A DNA stretch of 64,000 nucleotides from Arthrobacter wenxiniae (GCF_013376105.1 NZ_JAAMFM010000001.1:248001-312000); one strand, 5' to 3'; shown: positions 53,453 to 62,235, counted from the stretch's first letter. The notes: generated by a model from the sequence alone, not told the origin. Made by a program: numbers and translations.

Positions 53453-55063
53453 ATGACTTCCCGCCCCGAACACGTCCTGGCCCGCCGCGGCACGGGCGGC
53501 CACCGCCAGTACCGCATCCCCGCGCTGGCGGTGTCCACCCGCGGCACGCTCCTGGCCGCCTATGACGGACGCCCCAACCTCGACGACCTCCCCAACCCCA
53601 TCGACCTGCTCCTGCGCCGCAGCACCGACAACGGCCACACGTGGGGACCGCAGCAAACCGTGCGCACCGGCACGGGCCTGGACGGCTACGGCGACCCGAG
53701 CCTGCTCGTCGACACAGGGACCGGCCGCATCTTCCTGTTCCACGCCGCGGGCACGCACGCCGGCTTCTTCGAGGCGGCGGAGGGCCTCGGCGACGAGGAC
53801 GCCATCCAGCACGCGGACCTCAGCTTTTCCGACGACGACGGCGCCACCTGGGAACACCGCCGCCTCACCCCCATGCTCAAACGTGCGGGCATCACCGGCC
53901 TGTTTGCCGCCGCCGGCGCCGGCATCCAGATCCACACCGGGCCCTTCGAAGGCCGCCTGGTCCAGCAGTTCGTGGTTCTCCACAGGGGCGGCATCAAGGC
54001 GGCGAGCGCGTACAGCGACGACCACGGCGGGACGTGGACCCTGGGTGAATTCGTCCCCACCGCCGGCCAGACGAGCGCCAACGAAAACAAGGCCGCCGCC
54101 CTCGCCGACGGCACCCTGCTGCTGCACTCGCGCGCCACCCCGCACCGGCTCACCGCGCTCTCCACGGATGGCGGCCACAGCTACACCCCCGCCCTGCCGC
54201 ACCCGGAGCTGCCGGACCCCAGCGACAACGGCTCCCTGGCCCGCTTCGACGGCCTCCCCAACGTCACCGGCCTGACCACGCCGGAAACGCAAAACTGGCT
54301 CATCGCCACCCATAACCACGACTCCCAGCTCCGCCGCAACACCCTCCTCAAGCTCTCGCAGGACAACGGCGCAACGTGGCCCTTCGCCGTCGTGCTGTGC
54401 CCGGGGAGTTCGGAATACTCCACGGCGGCACGCCTCCCCGACGGCCGCGTCGGCGTGCTTTACGAGCGCCAGGGCTACCAGGAAATCGTGTTCACCACCG
54501 TCGAGCCGCGGGAACTCCTCGCCTCACCGGCGGCAGCCCTGACGCACGACGGCGGCACCGCCTTCGCCGGCCGCCTCGCCCTGGACGTGGTGTTGCGTTC
54601 GGTCACGCCCGCGCGGCCGGCCGTGTGGCGCAGCATTGGCGAAAGCCACACGCTGGCCCAGACCGACGGCGGCTGGGACGCATCCGCCTGGAAGGAGGTG
54701 GGGCAAGGCTACACGGCGGAGGCGCCGCAGGTGCTCTCCAACCGCGCATCCCAGGACCTCAACTACGGGCCCGCCGCCCCGGGCCACCAGGCCGGGGACC
54801 TCCTGGCCTTCAGCGGCAGGGTGGAAAACCGGGGCGCCGCGGCGGCCGGCCTTGCGGTCCGGGTGGACGGTGCCGCGGTGGCGGGTGCGGAAGCGCTGGC
54901 CTCGGGCGCCAGCCTGGCGTTCACGGCGAACCACACCGTGACGGCTGCGGAGCTGGCCGCCGGGCGGGCCGAAGTGGTGTTCACCCTTGTCTCCGGTTCC
55001 GAGACAGCCGCCAGATCCTTCGCCTTCAACACGACCACCGGGGACGTCACCGAGTCCAGCTAG
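53453..55063 (+). CDS. exo-alpha-sialidase family protein without signal peptide
   Basis: Six-bladed beta-propeller glycosidase of 536 residues. It has the arginine motif HRQYRIPAL (Arg21 in YRIP) and five Asp-box repeats: STDNGHTW, SDDDGATW, SDDHGGTW, STDGGHSY and SQDNGATW. VGVLYERQGYQEIVF near 350 holds the Glu/Tyr catalytic pair region. The last 150 residues form an Ig/CARDB-like domain (SGRVENRGAAAAGLAVRVDG). No secretion signal precedes the propeller and the gene is leaderless, so it would act in the cytoplasm on imported sugar unless exported otherwise. Its stop overlaps that of the convergent gene in the palindrome CTAG. Confidence 0.85.
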   Translation: MTSRPEHVLARRGTGGHRQYRIPALAVSTRGTLLAAYDGRPNLDDLPNPIDLLLRRSTDNGHTWGPQQTVRTGTGLDGYGDPSLLVDTGTGRIFLFHAAGTHAGFFEAAEGLGDEDAIQHADLSFSDDDGATWEHRRLTPMLKRAGITGLFAAAGAGIQIHTGPFEGRLVQQFVVLHRGGIKAASAYSDDHGGTWTLGEFVPTAGQTSANENKAAALADGTLLLHSRATPHRLTALSTDGGHSYTPALPHPELPDPSDNGSLARFDGLPNVTGLTTPETQNWLIATHNHDSQLRRNTLLKLSQDNGATWPFAVVLCPGSSEYSTAARLPDGRVGVLYERQGYQEIVFTTVEPRELLASPAAALTHDGGTAFAGRLALDVVLRSVTPARPAVWRSIGESHTLAQTDGGWDASAWKEVGQGYTAEAPQVLSNRASQDLNYGPAAPGHQAGDLLAFSGRVENRGAAAAGLAVRVDGAAVAGAEALASGASLAFTANHTVTAAELAAGRAEVVFTLVSGSETAARSFAFNTTTGDVTESS

Positions 55064-55578
55064 TGGTCCGGTCGGGGTTCCTGCAGGTCCTTCAGCGACC
55101 GGGCGATGGTGTGCCGGGCGTCGGCCGCGGCCTGGGCGGCCTTGAGCGTCTCGGCCGTGACGTTGAAGCCGGCAACCCGGGCCTGCAGCTGGGCCAGCTC
55201 GGCGGTCAGCATCGATTCCTGCTCGGCCAGGGCGTCACGCTGGGACACGAGGTCGCCGTATTGTTCGCCCATGATGGTGAGCCGGGCGCGGGCCGACCCT
55301 GCCGCCCCCGCATCACCGGCGGCCGCCGACGCCTGCGACTCGAGCGAGTCCATGGCCTTCCTGAGGTCCGCGGCCTGAAGGTCCAGGCGCTGCCGGCTGA
55401 TCGAAACATCCGCCACGCCGCGGCGCATCCGGGAGAGCACGGCCAGCTGCTTGAGCTGCGCGGCGCCCAGGGTGAGCTGGCCGGCGTCGGACGGATCGGC
55501 GTCGCGCTTCACCGCGGCCTCCTTAACGGCGGCGGGCCTGCGCCGGAAGGCGCCGGAGAGCCTGCCAAGGATTCCCAT
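55060..55578 (-). CDS. coiled-coil protein, PspA-like in outline
   Basis: Soluble protein of 172 residues, MGILGRLSGAFRRRP then Lys/Asp-rich linker, followed by long helices rich in Ala, Leu, Arg and Glu (LKQLAVLSRMRRGVADVSIS, QRDALAEQESMLTAELAQLQ) with heptad spacing. The amphipathic N terminus (GILGRLSGAF) could touch membranes, as in PspA/IM30 proteins, but the family match is not certain. Six bases separate it from the upstream membrane gene, with which it forms a two-gene operon. Function unknown. Confidence 0.65.
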   Translation of the reverse strand: MGILGRLSGAFRRRPAAVKEAAVKRDADPSDAGQLTLGAAQLKQLAVLSRMRRGVADVSISRQRLDLQAADLRKAMDSLESQASAAAGDAGAAGSARARLTIMGEQYGDLVSQRDALAEQESMLTAELAQLQARVAGFNVTAETLKAAQAAADARHTIARSLKDLQEPRPDH

Positions 55579-55584
55579 GGCGGA

Positions 55585-56160
55585 TCAGGATTCGCCAAGG
55601 TCCGTGTACGTGGCGGACCAGTTCTTCAGCATGGTGGCCTCGATTTCCAGCGTGCGCGTGAGGTCCTTGACGTCGACGTCGGTCATCGGCGCGGCGGCAG
55701 CGGCCAGGGCGCTGCGGATGCCGGTGGAGGTTTGGATGACCTGCGCGACCTGCCCGCCAAGCGTCTGGGCGTAGGCGGCCTGCACGGCCGGGTCCGGCTC
55801 CCTTTGCGCCACGAGCAGCTGGTTCTCCAGCACCGTGCCGGCCTGCCGGAGGGTGCCGAAGATGGAGTCCAGGTTGCCCGTGTACTGGCGCGTGCTTTGG
55901 GCCACGGCCAGGCTGCGCTGGGTGGCCTCGAGGGATTCCTGGAGCCGGATCCGCTGCTTCATGACGTCGCCCAGGGGACCGGCCGTGGACTGGGCCCGGA
56001 CCTTGAAGGCGTTGCGCTTGGCGAGCTCGTACTTGGGCTTGGACTTGTTGACCAGGCTCAGGACGCCGCGGGAAATGAGCACGGCAAGCGTGACGCCCAC
56101 GCCCACCACTACGGCGATGGCCACCAGGGCGATGATCAAGATAACGGTGCCAAAATCCAT
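55585..56160 (-). CDS. membrane-anchored coiled-coil protein
   Basis: Protein of 191 residues: N-terminal transmembrane helix (VILIIALVAIAVVVGVGVTL), basic stop-transfer region (NKSKPKYELAKR), then helical regions with coiled-coil character (MKQRIRLQESLEATQRSLAV, GTLRQAGTVLENQLLVAQRE). No known domain recognised. It is the first gene of a pair with the coiled-coil protein at 55060-55578 and the two probably bind each other at the membrane. ATG 56160 gives a natural N terminus directly before the helix. Confidence 0.65.
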   Translation of the reverse strand: MDFGTVILIIALVAIAVVVGVGVTLAVLISRGVLSLVNKSKPKYELAKRNAFKVRAQSTAGPLGDVMKQRIRLQESLEATQRSLAVAQSTRQYTGNLDSIFGTLRQAGTVLENQLLVAQREPDPAVQAAYAQTLGGQVAQVIQTSTGIRSALAAAAAPMTDVDVKDLTRTLEIEATMLKNWSATYTDLGES

Positions 56161-56289
56161 GGCTTGTGCGTTCCTTAACTGTGCAGCGGGGAATCACGTT
56201 CGGTGCAAATCAGCGTAGCACCGGCTGCGCGGCCAAAGATCAGGGATCCGCTCAGGGTGATCCCTGATGCGTTCCCGCGCCCGCCGGGG

Positions 56290-56295
56290 CAGAAT
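56290..56295 (+). promoter_or_regulatory. -10 box CAGAAT of leaderless YccF gene
   Basis: CAGAAT, six bases, then GTG 56302. Confidence 0.5.
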
Positions 56296-56301
56296 GGAAG
56301 C

Positions 56302-56703
56302 GTGAAGACAATCCTCAACATCATCTGGCTGGTTTTTGGCGGCCTGTGGCTGGCGCTGGGCTATTTCCTGGCCGGCATCGTCTGCTGCGCCCTCATCATC
56401 ACGATCCCGTGGGGGATCGCATCCTTCCGGATCGCCGGTTACGCGCTGTGGCCGTTTGGCCGGACCGTGGTGGACAAGCCCGGCGGCACGGGCCTGGCCA
56501 GCACGCTCGGAAACGTCGTGTGGATCCTGGTGGCCGGCATCTGGATTGCGATCGGCCACGTCGCCACGGCCATCGCCATGGCGCTCACCATCATCGGAAT
56601 CCCGCTGGCCATCGCCAACATCAAGCTGATCCCGGTCTCCCTCATGCCCTTGGGCAAGCAGATTGTGCCGACCGGCCGGCCGTTTGCCGGTTCCTACCGG
56701 TAA
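56302..56703 (+). CDS. YccF domain membrane protein
   Basis: Inner-membrane protein of 133 residues containing two copies of the YccF motif: ILNIIWLVFGGLWLALGYF with IPWGIASFRIAGYALWPFG, then LGNVVWILVAGIWIAIGHV with IIGIPLAIANIKLIPVSLMP. About four helices. The family is widespread and of unknown function. GTG 56302 is supported by the CAGAAT hexamer six bases upstream and by the natural N terminus. Confidence 0.88.
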   Translation: MKTILNIIWLVFGGLWLALGYFLAGIVCCALIITIPWGIASFRIAGYALWPFGRTVVDKPGGTGLASTLGNVVWILVAGIWIAIGHVATAIAMALTIIGIPLAIANIKLIPVSLMPLGKQIVPTGRPFAGSYR

Positions 56704-56766
56704 TTTTCCCGCTCCCGGGGCCCCGGCGGGCATGGCGGCGGACGCTCCTGCGGACGTGGCGCGGTC

Positions 56767-56772
56767 TACGCT
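56767..56772 (+). promoter_or_regulatory. -10 box TACGCT of leaderless aldo/keto reductase gene
   Basis: TACGCT, six bases, then ATG 56779. Confidence 0.6.
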
Positions 56773-56778
56773 TGACCC

Positions 56779-57804
56779 ATGCACAAGATCCTGCTTGGAG
56801 ACACTCTTGAAGTGGGCCCGCTGGGCTTTGGCGGCATGGCGCTCACCCCCGTTTATGGCAAGGTTGACCCGGCCGAGGCCCTGAAGACCCTGCACCACGC
56901 GGTGGACGTGGGCGTGACGTTCATTGACACGGCGAACATCTACGGCGCCGGCTCCAACGAGGAACTGATCGCCCGGCTGCTCAAAACGAGGCGGGGCGAG
57001 GTCCAGCTGGCCACCAAGTTTGCCCTGGTGGGCAGCCCGGCCACGGGCTATTCGGAGATCCGCGGCGACGCCGCCCACGTCAGGGAGTCCATCGACCAGT
57101 CGCTCCGGCGGCTCGGCACGGACCATGTCGACCTCTACTACATGCACCGCCGCGACGTCCGCGTGCCCCTCGAGGAGACCGTCGGCGCCATGGCGGAGCT
57201 GGTGGCCGCCGGAAAGGTCCGCCACCTGGGCCTGTCCGAGGTCACGGCCGACGAACTCCGCTCCGCGCACGCGGTCCACCCCATCGCCGCGGTGCAAAGC
57301 GAATGGTCCATTTGGAGCCGCGACGTGGAAGCGCACGTTGTCCCGGCCGCCGCGGAGCTGGGGGTGGGCATGGTCCCCTACTCCCCCTTGGGCCGCGGCT
57401 TCCTCACCGGCACGGTCCACGCCCGGGACCTGGGCCCCGGCGACTTCCGCCACACCATCCCCCGCTTTGCCAGCGGCGCCATCGACGCCAACCAGGCCGT
57501 GGTCGACGCCGTCCGCCAGGTCGCGGAGGAACTCACCGGGGCCCTGGGCCGGGAGGCGACGCCGGCGCAGGTGGCCTTGGCGTGGCTGTACGCGCAGGGC
57601 CGCACCCTCCATGCCACGGTGGTGCCAATTCCCGGCACCCGCAGGGCCGCACGCATCGACGAGAACCTCGGCGCACTCGCCCTTGACCTCACCCCGGCGC
57701 AACTGGACGTGCTGGGCAAGGCGGCGGACGGTGTCGTCGGTTCCCGGGCGAAGGACCCCTCCTGGGTGTCGCAGGGCCGGGAGCAGCAGGCGCCGGGCGC
57801 GTAA
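56779..57804 (+). CDS. aldo/keto reductase
   Basis: NADPH-dependent TIM-barrel oxidoreductase of 341 residues, distinct from the one at 52421. Catalytic residues: Asp and Tyr in FIDTANIYGAGSNEE, Lys in LATKFALVG, His in DLYYMHRRDVRVPLEE. The cofactor-binding end reads VVPIPGTRRAARIDENLGAL. Both reductases are of the same general group and may be paralogues. Leaderless ATG 56779; the stop TAA forms the first half of the next gene's -10 box. Confidence 0.9.
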   Translation: MHKILLGDTLEVGPLGFGGMALTPVYGKVDPAEALKTLHHAVDVGVTFIDTANIYGAGSNEELIARLLKTRRGEVQLATKFALVGSPATGYSEIRGDAAHVRESIDQSLRRLGTDHVDLYYMHRRDVRVPLEETVGAMAELVAAGKVRHLGLSEVTADELRSAHAVHPIAAVQSEWSIWSRDVEAHVVPAAAELGVGMVPYSPLGRGFLTGTVHARDLGPGDFRHTIPRFASGAIDANQAVVDAVRQVAEELTGALGREATPAQVALAWLYAQGRTLHATVVPIPGTRRAARIDENLGALALDLTPAQLDVLGKAADGVVGSRAKDPSWVSQGREQQAPGA

Positions 57805-57807
57805 GCT
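57802..57807 (+). promoter_or_regulatory. -10 box TAAGCT overlapping a stop codon
   Basis: TAAGCT begins with the TAA stop of the aldo/keto reductase gene; six bases later is ATG 57814. Confidence 0.6.
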
Positions 57808-57813
57808 TGCCGT

Positions 57814-58047
57814 ATGCGTAAAAAAGCCGATTGGCTGGACATCACGGTCCAGTTCGCCAGTTTCGCGGCCATGTGCCTGGTGCTGTCGCTGGCCCGCTTC
57901 GGCCTGCCCCTGAAGATTGTGCTGGCGTTTGGCGTCTCGATCGCCATTTCCGGCGCCTGGGCGTACTACAAGAAGCAGGCGCGCAGGCGGAAGGCCGAGC
58001 CCAAGCGCGTGCACGTGTACAGCATCAGGAATGTGGACGAAAAATAG
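57814..58047 (+). CDS. small membrane protein (DUF4229-like)
   Basis: Protein of 77 residues with two transmembrane helices (VQFASFAAMCLVLSLARFG and LKIVLAFGVSIAISGAWAYY) and a basic C-terminal tail (KKQARRRKAEPKR). The topology and size are like DUF4229 proteins of actinobacteria, but the identification is tentative. Leaderless ATG. Its TAG stop shares a G with the GTG of the HutD gene. Confidence 0.65.
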   Translation: MRKKADWLDITVQFASFAAMCLVLSLARFGLPLKIVLAFGVSIAISGAWAYYKKQARRRKAEPKRVHVYSIRNVDEK

Positions 58048-58658
58048 TGGAGATTGTTCGCTACGCCTCCCTCACGCCGGCGCCATGGGCCAACGGCGGC
58101 GGGACCACCCGCCAGATCGCGGCCGGCACCGCGGGCTCCATCACGCTCGGCTCCGGCGCCAAGGGCGATCCCTGGGACTGGCGCATCAGCATCGCCGAAG
58201 TGGCCAAGGCCGGCCCCTTCTCGGTGCTCCCCGGCATTGACCGGATCCTGACCATCATCGACGGCGACCTCATCGCCCTGACCGTTGACCGCACCGAACA
58301 AGCCCTGGAAAAGTTCCGCCCCTTCCGCTTCTCCGGCGATTCCAGCACCTCCGCCACCCTCCCCACAGGTTCCCTCATGGACCTGAACCTGATGACCCGC
58401 CGCGGCGTGTTCAAGGGCTACGCCACCATCCTCGAGCTGTCCAGGAAGCGCCCGCACCCGTTATTTGCCGGCCAGTTCGCCGTGCTCCTGCAGGGCAGCG
58501 CGGACGTGGTCCAGGAAGGGACGGACGGCTCCGGCAACCCCTCAGGCGCCCATGTCACCGACATCTTGGGCAGGTTCGACGCCGTGGCGGGCGCCAAAAA
58601 CATGCCGCACCTATCCGGCCGCGGGTTCCTTGCCGTGCTGAGCGTCGACCCCGCCTGA
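58047..58658 (+). CDS. HutD/Ves family protein
   Basis: Cupin-like protein of 203 residues. It starts GTG 58047 (VEIVRYASLTPAPWANGGGT), with the family hallmark WANGGGTTRQIA, then WDWRISIAEVAKAGPFSVLP, GIDRILTIIDGDLIAL and FSGD, ending in LMTRRGVFKGYATILEL. HutD occurs with histidine-utilisation genes in some bacteria and Ves is a cold-induced Escherichia coli protein; no hut genes are near here. The stop-start overlap (TAGTG) suggests coupling to the small membrane gene. The 3' end overlaps the convergent gene by 48 bp. Confidence 0.85.
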   Translation: MEIVRYASLTPAPWANGGGTTRQIAAGTAGSITLGSGAKGDPWDWRISIAEVAKAGPFSVLPGIDRILTIIDGDLIALTVDRTEQALEKFRPFRFSGDSSTSATLPTGSLMDLNLMTRRGVFKGYATILELSRKRPHPLFAGQFAVLLQGSADVVQEGTDGSGNPSGAHVTDILGRFDAVAGAKNMPHLSGRGFLAVLSVDPA

Positions 58659-58904
58659 CGCGGCGGCGGGCGCGTCGTGCCGTTGGGCAGTTTGAGGCGC
58701 CCTGGGCGCGTCGTCCTTCTCCCACACGACACGGATTTTAACGCCTCCGCGGGCCGTGTGGTCCACGTGGGACTTGATCTCCCCGGGCCGCGCGCCCATC
58801 TCGGCGATCTTGCGCTCGTAGCCCCTGACCAGATCGGCCAGTGACTCCTGCGTCCATTCGCCTTCGGGGACAAGTGTTGAAATTTCCACGTCGCCTGCAG
58901 CCAT
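58611..58904 (-). CDS. small conserved hypothetical protein
   Basis: Protein of 97 residues starting at ATG 58904 (MAAGDVEISTLVPEGEWTQE), with SLADLVRGYERKIAEMGARP and VRIVWEKDD-like strand, then a low-complexity tail. A longer frame upstream is noncoding. The last 16 codons lie opposite the 3' end of the HutD gene, so the tail may be a readthrough extension. No family recognised. Confidence 0.55.
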   Translation of the reverse strand: MAAGDVEISTLVPEGEWTQESLADLVRGYERKIAEMGARPGEIKSHVDHTARGGVKIRVVWEKDDAPRAPQTAQRHDAPAAASGGVDAQHGKEPAAG

Positions 58905-59028
58905 GGCCCTAGCTCCCGTCAACAGATGCGCCAGCACGCGGGGCGCGGTGGCTGTTGAGTCCACGCTAAATCCTCGGGCGCGCGCGTGCAATAGTCTATG
59001 AACCACCATCACGTTCCAGGAGGCGGGC

Positions 59029-60177
59029 ATGGGATTTCCGGGGTTGGCCCTGATCTGCGTGGCCGCGCTGCTGGGGCCGCTGCTGGCCCTGCCGCGCCGC
59101 TGGCACGTGCCCGTGGTGGTGGGCGAGCTGCTGGCCGGCATCGTCCTGGGCCGCGCCGGGCTTGCCCTCGTGGACCCGGCCGAGCCGACCTTCACGTTCC
59201 TGGCGGACATGGGCTTTGCGCTGGTCATGTTCGTGGCCGGAACCCAGGTGCCCGTGCGGGACCGGCACATCCGCTCCGCGCTGGGCAGCGGGGCGCTGCG
59301 CCTTCTGGCGGTCGCCGCCGCGGCGGCCGCGGCGGGGATCGGACTCGCGGCATTGTTCGGCGGCGGCCACGCGGTCCTCTACGCCGTGCTGCTGGCATCC
59401 TCGTCCGCGGCCCTGGTGCTGCCGATCGTCGGCTCGCTGCGGCTGACCGGGCCCGGCGTCCTGGCCATGACCGCCCAGGTGGCCATCGCGGACACCCTGG
59501 CCATCGTCGCCCTGCCGCTGGCACTCAACCCGGCCACGGCCGGCAGGGCCGCGCTGGGCTCCCTGGCCGTCCTGGCCTGTTCCGGCGCCGTGTACTTCAT
59601 CCTGCGCGGGGCGGACAGCTCCCGCGCCCGGCGGCGCATCCACCGCCTGTCCGAGGAGCGGAAATTTGCCCTGGAACTGCGCATCCAGCTCGCCATCCTG
59701 TTCGCGCTGGCCGGCCTGGCCGTCTGGAGCCACGTGTCGATCATGCTGGCAGGATTCGCGTTCGGCCTGGCGGTGTCGGCCGTGGGCGAGCCCCGGCGCC
59801 TCGCACACCAGCTGTTCGCCATCACCGAGGGGTTCCTCGGCCCGCTGTTCTTCCTGTGGCTGGGCGCCTCCCTGAACCTGCACGAGCTTGCCGCCCACCC
59901 GGCCATGATCGTCCTCGGCCTTGCCCTGGGCGCTGCGGCCATTGCCGTTCACGCGCTCATGCGGCTCTTCGGGCTGCCCCTGCCGCTTGGCGTGCTGTCC
60001 GCCTCGCAGCTGGGCGTGCCCATCGCCGCCGCGACCATCGGCCTGCACGAAAACCTGCTGGCACCGGGCGAACCCGCGGCCCTGATCCTGGGCGCCCTGG
60101 TCACGATCGCCGCCGCCACTGCCGCCTCGGGCGGGTTCGCCGCCACCGCTGCGGCACCCGCCCCTCCGCGGGGGTAG
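59029..60177 (+). CDS. cation:proton antiporter (CPA2-like)
   Basis: Membrane protein of 382 residues with about 11-12 helices, resembling Na+/H+ or K+/H+ exchangers: VPVVVGELLAGIVLGRAGL, ADMGFALVMFVAGTQVPVRD, LASSSAALVLPIVGSLRLTG, MTAQVAIADTLAIVALPLAL. The conserved acidic residue of the ion site is in the VAIADTLAI helix. There is no C-terminal RCK/TrkA-N domain, so it is the short form. AGGAGG lies 5 nt before ATG 59029. Confidence 0.85.
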   Translation: MGFPGLALICVAALLGPLLALPRRWHVPVVVGELLAGIVLGRAGLALVDPAEPTFTFLADMGFALVMFVAGTQVPVRDRHIRSALGSGALRLLAVAAAAAAAGIGLAALFGGGHAVLYAVLLASSSAALVLPIVGSLRLTGPGVLAMTAQVAIADTLAIVALPLALNPATAGRAALGSLAVLACSGAVYFILRGADSSRARRRIHRLSEERKFALELRIQLAILFALAGLAVWSHVSIMLAGFAFGLAVSAVGEPRRLAHQLFAITEGFLGPLFFLWLGASLNLHELAAHPAMIVLGLALGAAAIAVHALMRLFGLPLPLGVLSASQLGVPIAAATIGLHENLLAPGEPAALILGALVTIAAATAASGGFAATAAAPAPPRG

Positions 60178-60280
60178 GGCGCCAGCCCTCCGGAGCGGGA
60201 ACACGGCAGTTCGACCGGCGCTTGCCGCCCAAAATTTGCAACATCGATCCCGCGCCGCACCCTGTGGCCCCTTAAAGTGC

Positions 60281-60311
60281 GACGCCGGCACCCACCCTGG
60301 GTGCCGGCGTC
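60281..60311. terminator. hairpin between antiporter and helicase genes
   Basis: Fourteen-base perfect stem GACGCCGGCACCCA (60281-60294) with TGGGTGCCGGCGTC (60298-60311), loop CCC. Towards the helicase side (minus strand) it is followed by GCACTTTAAG, only a weak U-tract; towards the plus side there is none. Serves the two convergent genes. Confidence 0.6.
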
Positions 60312-60389
60312 GTCCCCACCCGCTCCTAACCTCGTTCCCCGGTCAGGGAACCCTGCGGGCGTGGGCCCCTCGCGGTGGGGTGGCGCGGA

Positions 60390-62069
60390 TCAGCGCCCGC
60401 GGCGCTGGTTCGAGGCGGGTGCCGAGGCGCGGCGTGCGCCGCCGGCGCGGGCCGGGCGGCCGGAGCCACCGCTGGTGGCGTTGAAGCTGCCGCCGGACGT
60501 GCCGCCGGTGGTGGAGGACCACACGGCGCCGGAGCCCGTGGAGCGGGGGGCGCTGCGGGGGGCGTCGTTGCGGTGCGTGGAGCCCTGCGGGGCGCGCTTG
60601 CCGCGGGCCACGTCGCCGTCGCGGGCGGGGCGGCCCTCGCCGGCGGCGCGGGCCGGGCGGCCGGAGCCACCGAAGCGGGCACCCTGCGGCTGGCCTTCGC
60701 GGCGCTCGGAACGGTTGCCCTCGGCGGGGGCGTCGGCAGACACACGGCCGCGCCCTCCGCGCCCGCCACGTCCCCCGGCGACGGGGGCGGCACCGCGCCG
60801 GGCGCGCTTGCGCTCGGCGTTGGCGCCCGTGGACTGGCCGGCACCCTGTGCCGGAGCCTTGGCTGCCAGCAGCGCGGCGCGGGTGCGGGGGTCAATCTTG
60901 CCGGCAACCTCGCCCACCAGAGCGGCCACGGACGGCGACGAGGCGGTGACGCGCTCAAAGTTCACGTCGACGCCCGCCGCCCGCATGAGCTTCTTGACGT
61001 CGCTCTGCTGCTCGGGGAGCGTCAGGGTGACCACCACGCCGTCGGACCCGGCGCGGGCCGTGCGGCCGGAACGGTGCAGGTACGCCTTGTGCTCCGTGGG
61101 CGGATCGACGTGGATGACCAGTTCAATGTCGTCGACGTGCACGCCGCGGGCGGCGACGTCGGTGGCCACCAGGACGCGGACGCCGCCGGTGGAGAACTCG
61201 GCCAGGTTCCTGTCGCGGGCGTTCTGCGAAAGGTTCCCGTGGAGGTCGACGGCGGGGATGCCGGCGTCGGTCAGGGTCTTGGCGAGCTTGCGGGCGTGGT
61301 GCTTGGTGCGCATGAACAGGATGCGGCGCCCGGCACCCGAAGCCAGTTCCACGAGGACCTGCTTCTTGACGGTCTGGTCATTGACCACCAGGACGTGGTG
61401 CTCCATGGTGGACACGGCAGCCGTGGCCTCGTCCACCGAGTGCGTGAGCGGGTTGGAGAGGTAACGCTGGACGATCTTGTCCACGCCGTTGTCCAGGGTG
61501 GCGGAGAACAGCATGCGCTGGCCCTTGCTCGGGGTGGTGTCCAGCAGGCGCTTGACGACGGGCAGGAAGCCGAGGTCGGCCATGTGGTCGGCCTCGTCCA
61601 GGACCGTGATCTCCACGCTTTCCAGCGACACGATGCGCTGCTTCATGAGGTCCTCGAGGCGGCCCGGGCAGGCAATGACGATGTCCACGCCGGCGCGCAG
61701 CGCCTTTTCCTGGCGGGCCTGGGACACGCCGCCGTAGATGACGGTGGTGTTCAGGCCCATGGCCTTGGCCAGCGGCTCGATGGTGTTGTTCAGCTGGGTG
61801 GCCAGCTCGCGGGTCGGTGCCAGGACCAGGCCCATGGGGCGGCCGGGCTTGCGGAAGTAGGGCGCCTCGCGCTCGGCCAGGCGGGCCACAAGCGGGATGG
61901 CGAAGGCGATGGTCTTGCCGGAGCCGGTGCGGCCGCGGCCCAGGACGTCGCGGCCGGCCAGGGTGTCCGGCAGCGTCTTGACCTGGATGGGGAATGCTTC
62001 CTCAATGCCGTTGGAGGCAAGCGAGGCAACAATTTCCTTGGGCGCGCCAAGGGCAGCAAAAGTAGTCAT
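60390..62069 (-). CDS. DEAD-box RNA helicase
   Basis: ATP-dependent RNA helicase of 559 residues. Core motifs: Q-motif region (GIEEAFPIQVKTLPDTLAG), Walker A GRTGSGKT, PTRELA, VLDEADHM, SAT, and in the second RecA domain RGVHVDDIELVIHVD and HRSGRTARAG. After residue 375 follows a long Arg/Gly/Ala-rich, basic tail (RGGRGGRGR, NDAPRSAPRST) for RNA binding, as in cold-shock and ribosome-assembly helicases. ATG 62069 has AGAAGGA 12 nt upstream. A 277-bp untranslated region with an inverted repeat precedes it. Confidence 0.92.
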   Translation of the reverse strand: MTTFAALGAPKEIVASLASNGIEEAFPIQVKTLPDTLAGRDVLGRGRTGSGKTIAFAIPLVARLAEREAPYFRKPGRPMGLVLAPTRELATQLNNTIEPLAKAMGLNTTVIYGGVSQARQEKALRAGVDIVIACPGRLEDLMKQRIVSLESVEITVLDEADHMADLGFLPVVKRLLDTTPSKGQRMLFSATLDNGVDKIVQRYLSNPLTHSVDEATAAVSTMEHHVLVVNDQTVKKQVLVELASGAGRRILFMRTKHHARKLAKTLTDAGIPAVDLHGNLSQNARDRNLAEFSTGGVRVLVATDVAARGVHVDDIELVIHVDPPTEHKAYLHRSGRTARAGSDGVVVTLTLPEQQSDVKKLMRAAGVDVNFERVTASSPSVAALVGEVAGKIDPRTRAALLAAKAPAQGAGQSTGANAERKRARRGAAPVAGGRGGRGGRGRVSADAPAEGNRSERREGQPQGARFGGSGRPARAAGEGRPARDGDVARGKRAPQGSTHRNDAPRSAPRSTGSGAVWSSTTGGTSGGSFNATSGGSGRPARAGGARRASAPASNQRRGR

Positions 62070-62197
62070 GTAAAGAGGGAATCCTTCTAAAGGCGGTTCA
62101 ACGGCCCACGATCAGTTTTGACCGCGGGTTCGCCGATTCAATGCCAGAGCGTGTCAACCGCAGATGCTTTGCAGCAAATCCAATGCGGGACAAGTTG

Positions 62198-62235
62198 AAT
62201 GCGTTCATCGACGCAGAATGCGCTGGAAACGCATT
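62198..62235 (-). promoter_or_regulatory. inverted repeat in the helicase upstream region
   Basis: AATGCGTT (62198-62205) and AACGCATT (62228-62235), 8-bp arms 22 bp apart, with a further AATGCG between them, about 130 bp before the helicase start. Could be an operator or a stem in a long leader; no gene occurs in 62070-62346. Confidence 0.35.

Noticed and set aside
60375-62090. 571-codon plus-strand frame opposite the helicase
   Set aside because: Mirror of the helicase coding pattern; Gly/His-rich shadow without motifs.
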